From Adiantum capillus-veneris (Eukaryota; Streptophyta; Polypodiopsida; Polypodiales; Pteridaceae), in contig CM043963.1 in the NCBI GenBank assembly GCA_014529385.2, forward strand, positions 71,378,412 to 71,442,411: a stretch of DNA of 64,000 nt, written 5' to 3'. Under the pieces are notes generated by a model. That model had not been told where the DNA came from. It worked only from the letters and a program-made list of their open reading frames with translations, and did not search any database. How positions within the stretch are numbered: the first letter of the stretch is position 1; the number at the start of each line of letters is the position of its first letter. The translations under genes were made by a program, and so were the position numbers. This document shows, piece by piece, positions 1 to 12,610 of this stretch.

Positions 1-46
1 AGAGGGAAAAGACGATGTGAAGTTTGATGGTCTTATCACTGTATTT

Positions 47-348
47 TGTTCAGATGTCAAGCTCAACATGTACTACTCCTAGATGACTATCAGGATTCAC
101 CCAACAATCCTCACATCACTAGCGTGCCTTGGTGAATACACATATCTTTCTCATCGATACTATAGCTAGACTACATCAACTTGGTCTACCTACGAGAGTG
201 ATGGCACACTTATCCATCTAACACGTTCACTAGCTATTCACAATAGACCGTTGTACTAGTTTCCTCTTATGTTGTATTGTTTTCGTTTTTATGCATTGTA
301 AACTTCTTATCTTGAGTTAGTGAAGAAGAAGAAGAAGAAGGTTTGCCC

Positions 349-379
<31 letters not shown>

Positions 380-434
380 CGCATGCATTCATGCTTGCAA
401 GAGCTCAATGTCACTCCTTATCTATCTTTTAACA
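47..434 (+). repeat. 5' LTR of Copia copy A
   Basis: It aligns along its length with 4990-5401, sharing for example CTCAACATGTACTACTC near the start and CTTATGTTGTATT further in. It ends in ...TTTTAACA directly before the primer-binding site. A GAA run and a (TG)n(CG)n microsatellite (about 347-382) lie near its 3' end. The left boundary is less certain than the right. Confidence 0.7.
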
Positions 435-446
435 TGGTATCAGAGC
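435..446 (+). other. tRNA-iMet primer-binding site of Copia copy A
   Basis: TGGTATCAGAGC immediately follows the LTR end ...AACA. This is the canonical plant Copia priming site. Confidence 0.85.
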
Positions 447-869
447 TTGGTTGTGTTTGAGGATCTTGGAGCAGCAAAAGCAAAGCAAAAGAAGAAGTGA
501 TCCCACTGTCTCGGGATTTGCGAGATCCATCGCCAAAAACAAACGATCTTTGATTGAGGTGCTTCTTTCTGGAGATTGTGCATCTCAGGTTTATAAGCAG
601 TTCTTTAGACTACATTGTGCATCCAAATTTCCATATTGAGTGCATTTTGACCCTAGTTTTAAAGTTAGAATGAGTTCACATGCAAATTTGCTTAGGTTTG
701 AGATTTTACAGATTTGACTTTTAGTCATGTAGAAAGTCTTAATTTGGTTGTAGTGTTTATAGATACTATTTAGTATTATAGAACATGCATGTGTATGCAT
801 ATTGGGATTACAAGTGGTGATTGACTATGTTTAGCAGGCTGCTCGAAAACTTGGTGAAGTGTTGAAAAC

Positions 870-1761
870 ATGTCGTCCAACAAGAATGGACTTAACCAGA
901 TTGTTAGCGAGAAGCTCAACAAGAACAAATTCCATTCTTAGAAGTTTAGAATGACCAAGTTCCTTTTGGATAAAGGTTCTTGGGAGTACATTGATGAAGA
1001 GAATAAGACAACAAAAACGTTATCAGAGGAATGTGCAACTGTTGAACAGATAAAGGTATTTAAAGATTGGATCCAAGGAGCTCACAAGGTCAAGTTGGCT
1101 TTTCGTGAGTGGGTAGGACACTATGATTGGGCACATACAAGATTCTCACACCTATAAGGAGGCTTGCGACACCTTGATGTCGTTGGATGTGACCAACACA
1201 AAAGCAAGGAAGTTGCAGTTGAAGACTGAGTTGAATACAATGTAGAAGAAAAACTTGTCTATCAATGACTATTCATTGAAGATAAAGAGCATATGTGAGT
1301 TGCTTGCTTCAATTGTTGTTACGATTGATGATGAAGATAAGGTTGAAACATGTCTATGAGGTTTAGGTCTAGAATATAAACAGTTTCAAACTGGCATTTG
1401 CCTTCGAAGGAACATTTCCACGTTTATAGGTTTGGTGTCCTTACTAATTGTGGAAGAGAAGAAACTTGAGGAAGACTCCTCTATGCATGGCAAAAATAAC
1501 TATGAATAGGTCCTCTTTAATACCTGAAGAAGATAAAGAGTAAGTAGTAGAGGGCATGGAGGTGGTCAAGGAAGAGCAACCACCAAGCACAACAATAGAA
1601 TAATGCTCAAAGACAAAACACAGGTGGTCAAGGAAATTTCCGAGGTAAGGGGAGTCCAAGAGGTTGTGGTAATGTAGAGTATGCTAGGGTTATGGAAGAC
1701 ATGGTCACTTTGAACGTGATTGTCTAGAGACAAGAGATCCTTTCCTCACATCAAAGAAGTA
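870..1761 (+). pseudogene. Copia gag remnant (UBN2/DUF4219-like) of copy A
   Basis: Reading from the ATG at 870 gives a Copia Gag start (MSSNKNGLNQIVSEKLN...), followed by the family's typical text around LLDKGSWEYIDEE and later EACDTLMSLDVTNTKARKLQ and INDYSLKIKSICELLASI. A zinc-knuckle-like segment with GHFERDC lies near 1710-1730. Several in-frame stops (for example after KFHS and after the TELNTM segment) and frame changes show it is dead. Gag would coat the element's RNA in cytoplasmic particles. The assignment rests on the order of these motifs and on the primer-binding site and LTR upstream. Confidence 0.7.
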
Positions 1762-2551
1762 AGATGGTGAGTGGGTGCCACAAGAGGTCACCAAGGGGGC
1801 AAGGGTATACATACTATCATCCACTACTAGCCCCTACCATGTTTGAAATAGTGGGATTTTGAATCACCATTAGAAGGGAAGTCTCCTTGGTTTGAAGACT
1901 TGCAATGAAAATGGGACCATAGCTACTGTGTAATGTGCAGTTTCAATGTCAAACAAGCGGTTGCAACAACTTGCTCGAAGGGCAACTTCCACCAAATCGT
2001 GAGTACCTCTTCTAGCAATGAGGAGTTTTTTGTGGTGCCACTTTTAAAGGTGTTTTCATTTTCCTAATTGTGTGTTTTTTATCTTGTATGGTGATTTTTT
2101 CATTTACAGTGGTAGCCTCTTGTGCACATTTAAACCACTTCATGTGGATGTTGAAGTGATGGTCCTTTGCCAACAAACCAAGGTGGTGCAAAGTAAAAAT
2201 ATATATATAGTTGCACTCCTATGTTGTCCTCACTAGTGTGCAAACAACTATGGTAGATTCTCACTCCTCGATATAGTAAGTAGTTTCATTGTCCATTATT
2301 CCAAGTTCTTACCATCTAGTTTGAGATATAATTTAAGTAACTCATCAATATTTTCTCTTTGTTTTCTAGACCATACATCATTCAATCTATAGATATCTTT
2401 TGCATTAGTTGGCCATGGAGGTCCATAATAATTTAAACAACATGTTGACTGAAGGCAAAGATTTTTGATTCCTCATCCACCTTGGAGCATGAGCTATACA
2501 AGTTCCTTTTATATTGTTGTGTCAAAAATCCCCTTTGTAAATTGTTATTCT

Positions 2552-2746
2552 CTACCAAAAGGGGAGGTCTAAACTCTCAATGTAGTCAATGAACTCCCCA
2601 TGGCCCTACATATGATATATTGTCTCCTTAAAAGAGTCTTAAATGGCTACCAAAAGAAGAGGTATAAACTCCCAATGTGGGCAATGAACTCCCCATTGTC
2701 CTACATTTGATATATTGTCTCTCTAAAAGAGTCCTAAATGGCTACA
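2552..2746. repeat. Tandem duplication, unit about 95-98 bp
   Basis: Two successive units begin CTACCAAAAG at about 2552 and 2647 and share CAATGAACTCCCCAT and GATATATTGTCTC. They lie in the non-coding interior of Copia copy A. Confidence 0.75.
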
Positions 2747-2794
2747 ATGAGTAGCATGTAACCTCTATTTGACATGACAGTAGGTTTTTTTCAT

Positions 2795-2904
<110 letters not shown>

Positions 2905-3956
2905 TATGTTTGTGTTTATATTTATATATATAAAGGTAGTGTAACATTTAAAGTCTAGCATATGTGTACTAGGTCTATGTTGGATACACCCCAATCGACA
3001 CGGGTCTTCAAGCATTGATAGGCTCTACTCACTATCTTGGTAACATTTCTTCTAGATACCCAAAGCTTGGAACTCGCAAGACCAAAATGAGCTCACCGGA
3101 TTTCAATGTCACAATAGTAAATGTATAGATAGTGAGTGGCTGCCACAAGAGTTCTTTAAAGGTGCTTCAATGTTTAAGGTGAAGGATGAGCAAAACTTGC
3201 CAAGCAGATCATGTCCTTGTATAGCTAACCTTACCTTACTATCAAGTACCACATGCTTCTCAAGAATGCTTTGTTATTTCTAATGAATCCCAGTCTCTTC
3301 AATTGAAGATTTTACATCATTCTGATGATGATGCTATGCAAAATGTGTAACACTATAATGGATCGGATTTCTTATTTCTAATCCCAATCTTGTCTTTATT
3401 GTGAAGGTCAATTCTATATTTGAAATTTTATTTGGTTTGTAAAAGGTATGTGCACTACAAGTGTTTCTCTTTTCAAATAAAAAATGCTTCCTCGCTTCAA
3501 ATTTCAACAATAGACTTGTGGTAGTCAACTTATAGACATTATAATCATCATTGCTATCTTGGATAGTTTACTAAATACTATAGCATCACCACTAAGTTCA
3601 TTAGTTCTCAATAGCAAACTATACAATTATGCTAGGAGATGGAGCACGATCCCTTTCATGTACTTTGGACCCCATCTATTGGCTACTATCATCGGGGGGA
3701 TCCAAGGGGGCCCAAAAATAGATGCCTTTTAGGATATGATTTTTTTCAATACTTTAGATCAAAATTGGATGATGTTCACCATGTGATAAGGAGCATTTCA
3801 ATACTCACTTTTGTATGAGGGATTGACACATATGCATGCGTGGTAGAAAAGAAGCATTTTGCTTTAGCAAAATTTCTCCATGTACATAGCTTTCTTCTTT
3901 AGCACAAAGAATATTTTTTAAACCGCCATAGATCAATTCAAGAACCATTCACAAAT

Positions 3957-4000
3957 TGTAAGAGATCATAGTATACATACTAATTTGTTGATCTCTCTCT

Positions 4001-4044
<44 letters not shown>

Positions 4045-4715
4045 AGGGATCAAAGTATAGCAACAAAGAGAAAATCTTCTTTGACACAAGAAATTCACGA
4101 GAAGCCACAAGGGTGTTAAAATTGCCAAACAGCAACCCCCATCTGGCCAAATGGTGCTCCCTTGTGGCCCTTGTTGTTGAGGGTCCCTAGGGCCTTAGCA
4201 TTGCCCTAGGGCCATTTTTTTCTAAAGTCACGAACAAAATCAATGAGCACTTGAATCTATAGTCATGCTTATGAAGGCCATTTGAATAACTTGAGAAGCC
4301 TATGCTAGAAGAGCTTGAAAATGCAACATACACAAAATTGGGATACTTCAAGTAGTCCCTAAGATCTTTGGAGACACCCATGATTGATAATGTTAGGACT
4401 TGCTAATCAAAATGTTGAATCTTAACTTATCATAGCACAAGTTGTTGATTTCTATTTCTCAAAGAGTACATAATTGTGTAGAGCCTCACTTTAAGGTTAC
4501 TTTTGAGACGATTAGTTCATTAAAGCATCTATTTTATTTTTTGGCCTATGTGCCAAATCTCAGCTCCATTAGAGTCCACCAACTTGTAAGAGACTACAAT
4601 ATATAGACCAGCTTGTAGATCTCTCTCAGTCTCTCTTTCTCTTGCTCTCTAAGAAGGAATCAAGTACTAACACAAAGAAATTCTCATTAATTTGTAATCA
4701 AGAAATAAAATTATA
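3957..4715. repeat. Direct repeat pair about 130 bp long around a 0.5 kb spacer
   Basis: The segment near 3957-4100 (TTGTAAGAGATCATAGTATA, then TC-rich, then ACAAAGAGAAAATCTTC) resembles 4586-4715 (TTGTAAGAGACTACAATATA, TC-rich, ACACAAAGAAATTCTC). The second copy is followed by ATTAACATGGTGTTAAG, which resembles an LTR end plus a decayed primer-binding site. It may be a small nested LTR element; the identity is not firm. A 40 bp (CT)n lies at about 4002-4040. Confidence 0.4.
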
Positions 4716-4989
4716 TTAACATGGTGTTAAGTTTTGATGGCACAAGTTCATGGTGGGAATTCTACCAATGTTTATTCTATAGATATCATTTATAGATTGG
4801 CCTCTACTCTATTATACATTTTTGCGTACAAAATTACCAAAGCAAGAAGCACTTTACACTTGAAATTTACAAATCTAATTTAAGTTACCAAAAAACTCAA
4901 AATATGGTAGAGATAGGGCGCTCTTGCACAACAACAAAACCAATAGCAATTCTTAGCGTATGAGAGATGACGTTGAGCTTGAGGGGGAG

Positions 4990-5401
4990 TGTTAAAATGC
5001 CAAACTCAACATGTACTACTCTTGGATGACTATCACCAATAGTCATCATCACTGGTGTGCCTTAGTGGATATGCATATCTTCACCATTGATACTACATTT
5101 GGACTGCATCGACTTGGCCTACCTACTGGAGTGATGGCACATTTATCCATCCAACTCACTCACTAGTGGTTCGCACTAGACGGTTGTACTAGTTTTCTCT
5201 TATGTTGTATTTTTTCCCTTTTTATGCATTGTATACTTCTTACCTTGAGTTCTTGAAGAAAAAGAAGAAGATGTGAAGAGTGCGTACACGGATGTGTGCG
5301 TGCTCGGCCATGCAAGGAAGGAGAACGTAGAGATTTTTGGGTGGAGCTCTCAGTGAGAATTGGAATTCCTCACTTCTCCTTATTGTTCTATATTACCAAC
5401 A
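4990..5401 (+). repeat. 3' LTR of Copia copy A
   Basis: It starts TGTTAAAATGCC right after the polypurine tract TTGAGGGGGAG and ends ...TACCAACA. It aligns with 47-434. Confidence 0.72.
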
Positions 5402-5496
5402 ACAATGAATAGAGACAAGGTTAGTAGTAGGTTAGTGAGATGGGTGTCCGGCCCATATGGCCTATATATGTGCATCTGTATAACCATGTAGCAATC

Positions 5497-5970
5497 TTAT
5501 GGATTCACCCTACACTGCATCATCTCCATGCAATGTGCAAACTTCTCTGAGGGTAGGCTCTTTGTGAGAGCATCTGTAGGGTTGTCATCCGTATGAACCT
5601 TGACTAGCTCAATGCACTTGCTAGTCGATATGTCACATATCACATGATAAAACGAACTTCTGTGTGTGTTGACTTGGACTAAAACACGGGGTTCTTTGCT
5701 AATGCAATCACACTCTTGACTATCACAATGCAACACTAGAGTTTGAGTAATGCCAAGATCTCCCAATAGGTGAGCTAACCACATACCTTCCTTGCTAGCA
5801 TTAGAAAATGCCACACACTCTACCTCTGTGGTGGAAAATGAGGTACAATTTTGGAGACATGGTCTCCATGACATGGTTGCTGGATGCATCACTATTCCCA
5901 AAGTGCAAGCACTAAAACAATGAAACCTCATGCAAACACTTGAGGACATAATCATTACACAAGCATCCAT
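5497..5970 (-). pseudogene. Copia RNase H / pol C-terminal fragment
   Basis: The minus-strand frame of 157 residues reads like the end of a Copia polyprotein. A segment with STTEVECVAFSNASKEGMWL matches the RNase H region (usually T-E-A-E-Y), and DDNPTDALTKSLPSEKFAHC matches the conserved C-terminus. The reading frame is open, but the acidic active-site context is eroded and no reverse transcriptase lies beside it. It is a fragment truncated on both sides. It abuts the 3' LTR of Copia copy A, so one element was probably inserted next to the other. Confidence 0.75.
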
Positions 5971-6847
5971 GGACTAACTTTGAGAATTACTTATAATTTC
6001 AGATACCATAGTAATTTCTAGATATACCAATCACAACGATACTACCCATGTTATACTTTTATTATTAGTAGTATTTTAGATCATTTTTAAATGAGAACTA
6101 GAGATGCATATCTTCATGCTCCATGAGAGGTGATCTCTAAAATATGAGTAAAGTTCATGATCTTTCATGACTCTACCTAGAAAAGAACCTAAAAACTATG
6201 AAATCTTCATTTGAAATATGTGCAAAATATATTGCTTTGCATATAGGTTATAATCTATTCTTGTGTGTATTACACTACATGGCTGTCAAGAGAATTCAAG
6301 AGAAGGCCATGATAATCTTATATTCTCTAAGTTAACCACGATGGCTTTTCATGCCCAATATTGTGGATGAATATTCTACACACTTGCACAGAATACATAG
6401 CTAGAGAAAAGATGAAAGGACTAATGTAGAGAAGCTATTCAGCATGTGCAGACAATTGAATGCTTTGTGTGGGGAAACAAATTACAATTTGGTAATTTTT
6501 AGATTGCATGTGGGATGCCTTGCAAGGAAGACCTTTGATTATTGAATGTGGATTGTGTTTTTACTATAACCTGTCATGCCAAGGGCAATTGTGGAGGTTG
6601 ACCGGGTCAAGGACCGGGCCAAGGGCCTGGTGCCAATGGGAAGGGATCCTAGGCTAGGTGGCTATAAAGAGAGGTTGGGTGGAGGATTTAGGACACGTCA
6701 ATCCTAGGGCTTTACACTTTGGAGTATGCATTGTCATGCTCATATTTGCCTTTCAAAGAATCTAAAAACTCACTTCAAATTTATGTGAACAGAAGAGACT
6801 TGATCTCAAGCATACGATAAGAGCATCAACCACCACATTGTATCATC
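5971..6847. other. No gene seen
   Basis: AT-rich DNA without supportable coding sequence. The only notable part is at 6648-6687 (CTAGG...GGCTATAAA...GGTTGGG), repeated at 8953-8990. Confidence 0.5.
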
Positions 6848-6979
6848 ATTTACGATACTAGAGCTTTGTGTCATACTCTTGAAGAATCTCAGCCCACCTA
6901 GCCTTTTGACCTTTCAAGTTAGTTTGTTGTGTAAACCATTTTATGCTTTCATGGTCAAACACAAACTCAAACTAAGCTC

Positions 6980-7658
6980 CATACAAATAATGTCGTCATG
7001 CCTTCAAGGCAGACACTATTGCATAGAGTTCGCGTACGGTCTCAAAACATTATCCATTACGGTGTCATGAAAGTTGCGGGCGCATTGGTTAACCCAAAGA
7101 GCACAACCAAAAACTTGTAATGTCCAAACCTTGTTCGGAATGCACTTTTAGGTATATTAGCAAGTCGAATGGTACTTCGTGATATCCCGATCGCAAGTCT
7201 ATCTTAGTGAAAATACGAGCATGAGTGAGCTTGTCAAACAACTCATCCACTTGTCGTGATGGATACTTGTTCTTAATAATTATCGCATTCAAACCACGGT
7301 AGTCAACACACATGCGCATGCTAACGTTCCTTTTCTTCACCAATAGGATAGGAGAAGCCCATGGTGAAGAATTTGGTTGAATAAACCCTTTGCTGAGATA
7401 GTTAGAAAGTTGACATTCCACTTTAGCAGCCTCATAATGACTCATTCTGTAGAGCAGTTTGCTAACCGGTTTATTGCCTACAACCACGTCTATGCCATGT
7501 TTCACAGATCGTGTTGGTGGTAATCCTGGTGGTAAATCATTAGGAAAAATATCTTGAAATTCCATTAACAAATATTTCAACTGACTAATAACTTTTGCTT
7601 GTTGAGGAGAGAGAGTAGTAGCCATTGCTGAAAGAGAGGAGAGAGAAGCATGCGACAT
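6980..7658 (-). pseudogene. Ty3/gypsy reverse transcriptase, N-terminal half
   Basis: The 189-residue minus-strand frame has the gypsy RT opening (FQDIFPNDLPPGLPPTRSVK), then GFIQPNSSPWASPILLVKK, then CVDYRGLNAI and [11 protein letters not shown], which are RT blocks A-B. It then shifts frame: past 7089 a segment reading [12 protein letters not shown] appears in another frame. The YxDD catalytic block is not found, so it is truncated and inactive. The assignment to Ty3/gypsy is secure from the block order. Confidence 0.85.
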
Positions 7659-8199
7659 TGAGGATATTTAACAGAATCAACATTTGAAAGAAAATGACAC
7701 AACGAGTAGCACAAGAAAACTTCTTCTATTTCATTATTTGAAGTGAGCTTCATAAGATCTGTTGTACATATCAGTGGTGAGGAAGGTACATCCTTCTCTC
7801 CTACAGCAACAAATGTGCGGCATGGGATTCAAACATCAGACTGTTGTGCTTGTAGCTATGCTTCAGTGATGGTCCTAGGCTACAATTCTTTTTGCCATGG
7901 CCGCTTCCTAAACATTGAAAACATATTTTTTTCTTTTTTGCCTTCTCAAATTCCTCAATAGAGAGAGGCCCTCTAGACCCCTTGGGTTTCTTGGCCGCTT
8001 GTGAGTTGGCTACTAAAATAATTTTTTTATTGTTACCATGTTGTGTGCATGTATTACCATAGGCACATGATTATTGTGTGGTGTCTTATCATCTGGATCA
8101 TCATGGATGTGAGCTTGCAATATGGCCTTCTCAAGTGTTTTGGGGTCCTGAGTCTTGACGTGCTTCTCAAGCATGGCGTCAAACTATGGATAAATCCAC

Positions 8200-8590
8200 A
8201 CACTTATTGAAAGGTGTCTAACCCTTCCAACTTGAGGATAACATCTAGATAGTGCGAGATATATTCCATCAATGATTTATGTTGTCGTATGGAACACTTG
8301 TCCCAAGCCTACCAATTTCTATCTGCCTCATTCGTGGCAAGAAACTCTTTTCTAAATACAGCCTCAAAGGCTACCTAAGTCTGTGGTATGATGTTCTTCT
8401 CCTTGAGAGACATCCACCATTTATAGGCCTTGCCTTCCAGAGTTAGACTTGTCTGTAGTGCCCTGATTGCATCCAGAGTACATCGTAGATCATGAATCCA
8501 TTCCCACTTGCTGAGAAAGATAGTCATTGCATCCTTATTGCACTCTTGTTCCTCTCCCTTAAAAGTTGGTGGCTTTCTATTTTTCAACAA
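8200..8590 (-). pseudogene. Gypsy gag fragment
   Basis: A minus-strand frame of 71 residues contains PPTFKGEEQECN and LQTSLTLEGKAYKWWMSL, typical of the capsid segment of gypsy Gag (P-x-F-x-G ... A-x-x-W-W). The right-hand part is out of frame. It is broken and lies upstream (in element orientation) of the RT fragment at 6980-7658. Confidence 0.65.
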
Positions 8591-9029
8591 ATCATATTAC
8601 TCCTTTGGAGTGAGAGAGTGTAGAGAATCCAGAGGGTGACCTTGTCCCTAACCAGGAGAACCCTGTTCCTGACCAGCTACGTGCTCATGCAAGTGTGTAT
8701 CAACAGGGCCCTTGGCATGCTGTTGCATAAACTGCACCACTAAAGTGGATAATTTACTAAAATTTTCATTCAGAGATGCAAAATTCTTTTCCATCATAGA
8801 TATGCGTGTTTGAAATGCTCAAAATTATTGAACATCAAGCAATTTGTAAGCGTCATCTCCTTTCGTAGCTTTGCAGGTACCCTCCGTGAGAGTATCCGAC
8901 CGTGAGCCAGCATTGGGAGAATAGGGCATATGGTGATCGAAATCAAAGGGCTCCTAGGCCAAGTGGCTATAAAGGGAGGTTGGGCGGAGGGAAAAAGGGA
9001 ATGCTCAAGAAAAGAGCACCAATTTTGAT

Positions 9030-10140
9030 GAGACTTTTGCTCCCACTTATTGTATGACTACCATTTGTAGCATTGTGTGCATTGGTAGCTCATAATGGTT
9101 GGAATATACATTACTTGGACATAAAGAGTGCATATTTGAATGGTGATTTGCATGCCGAAGTCTATTTATCGCAGCCTTGTGATTTATTCAAAAAGGGAAG
9201 GAAAACAAGGTGGGCACACTTAAGAGGCATTGTATGGTTTAAAGCAAGCTCACCTGCTTGCTCTGAGAAGATTCATGCTTATTTGGCTGCACATGGTTTT
9301 CAAAATAGTCTAGTTGAGAGCACTTTGTATGTCAAGCGTGCGTAAGTTGTATTTAAAATTATTGTGCTCTATGTGGATGTCATGTTGCTCATCGTACCAA
9401 TGAGGGATGTGTTTTTTATTTTAAGGCCAATTTAAATGCCTCTTTTGAGATGCCAGATTTAGGGCTTTTGCATCATTATGTGGTTATATAATTTTCAGGA
9501 AGAGACGTTGTTGCATAGATTCCGCCTTGAGGATGGAAAGCCTATTGCTAATCCTATGGAGGTAGGTTTGAAGCTTAGCCTTCGTAATGTTGGAGATGAC
9601 TTTGATGTCACACTCTATCAACAAGGTGTTGGTTGCCTTATTTATGTATGCATGACAAGGTCAAATATTTAGTATGCAGTCTCACAAGTGAGCAAATTTA
9701 TGCATAGCCCAGGGTCTATGCATTGGAAGGTATATAAGCACATCTTTTGCTACTCGAGTAGCACTATACATCTTGACGTGTTTTATCTGAAGGGGAGATC
9801 ATTGCCACTAGATTTACATGATTTTTGTGACTTGGATTGGGCTGGTCGCTATGACACATGAGTGTCTATAAGTGGTTTTTGTTTCATGCTCAATAACTCA
9901 TGCATATTTTGGTTGCAAGAAACAACCTACAATGGCCACTTCTACTTGTGAGGATAAGTACAAGCTAGATTTCATAGCTACAACTGAGTGTGTTTTGCTT
10001 AGATGCCTTTTGACTGACTTGGGTATTGGGCCACCCAGTCTACAATGACAATTAGAGTGCTGCTTTGTGAGAAACCAATGTTCCATGCTCGTACAAAGCA
10101 CATTGAGGTACATTATCATTATGTCAAGAGGAGAGACTCT
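9030..10140 (+). pseudogene. Copia reverse transcriptase-RNase H remnant (copy B)
   Basis: Frames in this stretch read DETFAPT, NIHYLDIKSAYLNGDLHAEV and ENSTLYV-like blocks of Copia reverse transcriptase. Later come FRLEDGKPIANPMEVGLKLS and VGCLIYV, and near the end ARTKHIEVHYHYV of the RNase H C-terminus. The YVDD block is damaged (LYVDVMLL). Frameshifts and stops are frequent. It is plainly the same family as the better copy at 51450-52835, which gives the alignment. Confidence 0.85.
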
Positions 10141-10290
10141 ATATAGGGGAGGGGAGCTTGGATTATGTTGCAATAGAAAATAGCACAACGTGCCTGCAAA
10201 ATACATAAAAGAGCATGCTACAAAAAAAAACACAAATAGATATGCAAACTTGGCAAATCGCATATGCACACAATTGAGAGTGATACGCAA

Positions 10291-10328
<38 letters not shown>

Positions 10329-12184
10329 ACTTTAAACCCCTAACATATCGGACACATACTTCCTAAGCTTCACTATATTAGGTCTCCACCATGGGACTTG
10401 GCCCTTCTGAGTACACACACACACACACTATATTACTTACATGTTAATGAATCCCTAACATATTTGGCACCTTGGATTCTACTAAAACATGCTTCCTATA
10501 TTACACTACATAGGGTATCCACCATGGGACATGGCCCTTTTTAAACATAAGTGATAAGTCGTGGTACTGCCTCGGGTTAACCCGGCCGTGAAGGCACTAG
10601 GGTAGTTTCTTCATTACGCTTTGTAGGCGGCCTCACTATCTCAGCAGGGGATCTCTCCACTCATGACGATCTTCGCACTACGCAGTTTTGGCAACCTTCC
10701 TCCCTCCTCTATTTAAAAGGTGAGGACACAACTCTACCCCTCACGTAGCTTTGTTTGTGTTCCTTTTGCTTGCATAAAATAGGACTGCGTGTCTGTTTCT
10801 CTACTGCATCGAAGTATGGAGCTCACAACACAAGTAGCACATGTTGGCTACTTTTACTCATAAGTTTTTCATTGCGCACCTACGTTTTTAGGGCAATATT
10901 ACTATGCTGCTTTAATGGTATGGCACCTTGTGTGGTTTTCACACAGTATAATATAACTTATCTGAAGGTGCATTGGTGTCTTTTGCAAGGCTTTAATCCC
11001 ACTACTGGGTTTCTTCTTGCTATCGATCCCGCATAATTACTGTTCTAAAGGTTTTTTTGAGGTTTCTGTATAGGTGGTTTGGGGTATGGCGTACTAGCTG
11101 TTGCCGCTTTAACTCTAGTTTTTTAAAAAAACTTGCCTACCGGCTACTGTTCGTTAACTGATCACTGTTTTTTTTGCTGTCGCTTAACTCGGCTAACGGG
11201 TAGGACCAGATAAATTACTGGTGCTTACTGCTCATTAATATGCTTGGAGTTTGGCTTGGTTCTGTTGCTTTTTACATAGGTTATTGATCTTAGTCATGGG
11301 TAGCCTGGATAGGCCTTGTGTTTTGGATGGATATAGGAACTTGAAAGGGGTGGAGTTTTCCTACCCACTGCACACTGTTATTGATTGTTTTTAAGGAGAG
11401 ATGGGCCCGATGGCACGCTATTGCTGTACCTGGTCATTTCTTTATGGTTGGGTTAAGGATGCATTATCTGCATGCACAATGGCGGGTGTAGCTCCTTATG
11501 TAGCTTCGTAATTGATTTGGTATATTGCCTACCACCGCTTGGGTTGGTTATGTGAATATAAAGGGGCTGAACTGCTGCGCACTGTTATTGGATATTGTTT
11601 GGATTTGTAGAGGAGGCTGCCCTGACTGCATTCCATGGCGTTACTGGTTCGGTACCCAGGTTTTGGTTGAAATGCTGCAAATCATTATTTACATAGGCAG
11701 GAACGGTTTTTTGTTCATAGTAAAATAGGGCTTGACCCAACTGCATACGGATATTAGATGGTTTTTTCTAGCCCAACTACTTACAGTTACTTGGGTATAT
11801 TACTAGTCGTCGTGTTAAAGTATTACAAGGATCTTTTTTCATTCATAGATGATATGAGGAATTGGAAACTTAAAAACATAAGTCCTTTAAAAATCATGGT
11901 TAGACTCGTGGTCTAGCTCGATTCAGCAAGGGCTCCTTGCCATTGCAGGTGAGCATTTCCCTCTTGCATGTATTTGCTTACAGATTTTTGTCAATGCTAA
12001 AAAATGATTACAAATATCCGCTTGAAAATAAAAATGACCCTTGCTCATAAAGAGCTCTACATTAAAAAAATATCCATAAACTTGTTATCCTTTTTCATAG
12101 TCCATAAGCAATCAATGCTTTCACACCTATCAATTGCAATAAATAATTGCTAATGTATTTTAATTAAATCTCAATACATATGTA
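10141..12184. other. Non-coding insertion about 2.0 kb inside Copia copy B
   Basis: This stretch has no counterpart in the related Copia copy, so it was inserted after RNase H. It contains (CA)n at about 10293-10322 and 10414-10429, a duplicated CCACCATGGGACNTGGCCC motif (near 10388 and 10521), a CTATTTAAAAGG promoter-like motif near 10710, and T- and G-rich DNA to about 11960. No recombinase, transposase or reverse transcriptase frame was recognised. It could be a large non-coding LTR or a non-autonomous element. Confidence 0.45.
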
Positions 12185-12610
12185 CCTATGTAGGACAACC
12201 ACATTGGTCTTTTCACAAAAGCTATCTTGTGAGAAGTTTGAAGCTTTTTGTGAAGCATTGGGCTTACTCCCCTTTGTAGATTGATCACATAGGGTTTGAT
12301 GTTTCCATATACATGAGTGCTTGCTCATGTTCACTGCATCACTCCCACGGGGGATTTGTCAACATATTAGGACCTTTTGCAAGACAAACATGTTATTCAA
12401 TCTAAATTATCTCACACAAGTGAACATGATTAGGACCTTTGGGGCACTTTTTTTCCTCTCTAAGAGGGTTTTTCCCCTTGGCTTGTATATACGCCCATCA
12501 CTCTAGGGCTTGCCTTATCTTTGTATTGGCACACTCATTAATGCTACTTTCTATGTTGCGAGCTCTTGAACTTCTCCTTCATCTTTGCATGCATTATTGT
12601 AACTGCATTT
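12185..12610 (+). repeat. 3' end of Copia copy B: pol tail and LTR remnant
   Basis: Text shared with 52840-53200 includes GAGAAG-TTGAAGC, GGGCTTACTCCCCTTTGT and CATCACTC..GGGGGATTTGT, then TATACGCCCATCACTCTAGG. The LTR begins about 12357; its end is unclear. Confidence 0.65.

Larger units (their letters stand above)
6648..8990 (-). mobile_element. Ty3/gypsy fragment flanked by a short direct repeat
   Basis: The minus strand carries gag-like sequence (about 8200-8590) followed by gypsy reverse transcriptase (about 6980-7660), in the order expected for that strand. A ~39-bp imperfect direct repeat containing GTGGCTATAAAG lies at both ends (6648-6687 and 8953-8990) and may be what is left of LTRs. 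That repeat has its TATA-like motif on the plus strand, which argues against a simple LTR reading. A Copia reverse transcriptase starts immediately to the right. Confidence 0.5.
9030..12610 (+). mobile_element. Copia copy B, split by an insertion
   Basis: The coding part at 9030-10140 and the tail at 12185-12610 together match the Copia copy at 51.3-53.25 kb in order, with about 2 kb of unrelated DNA between them. The tail includes the end of pol, a polypurine run and the start of an LTR (TGTCAACATATTAGG at 12357). Confidence 0.65.
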
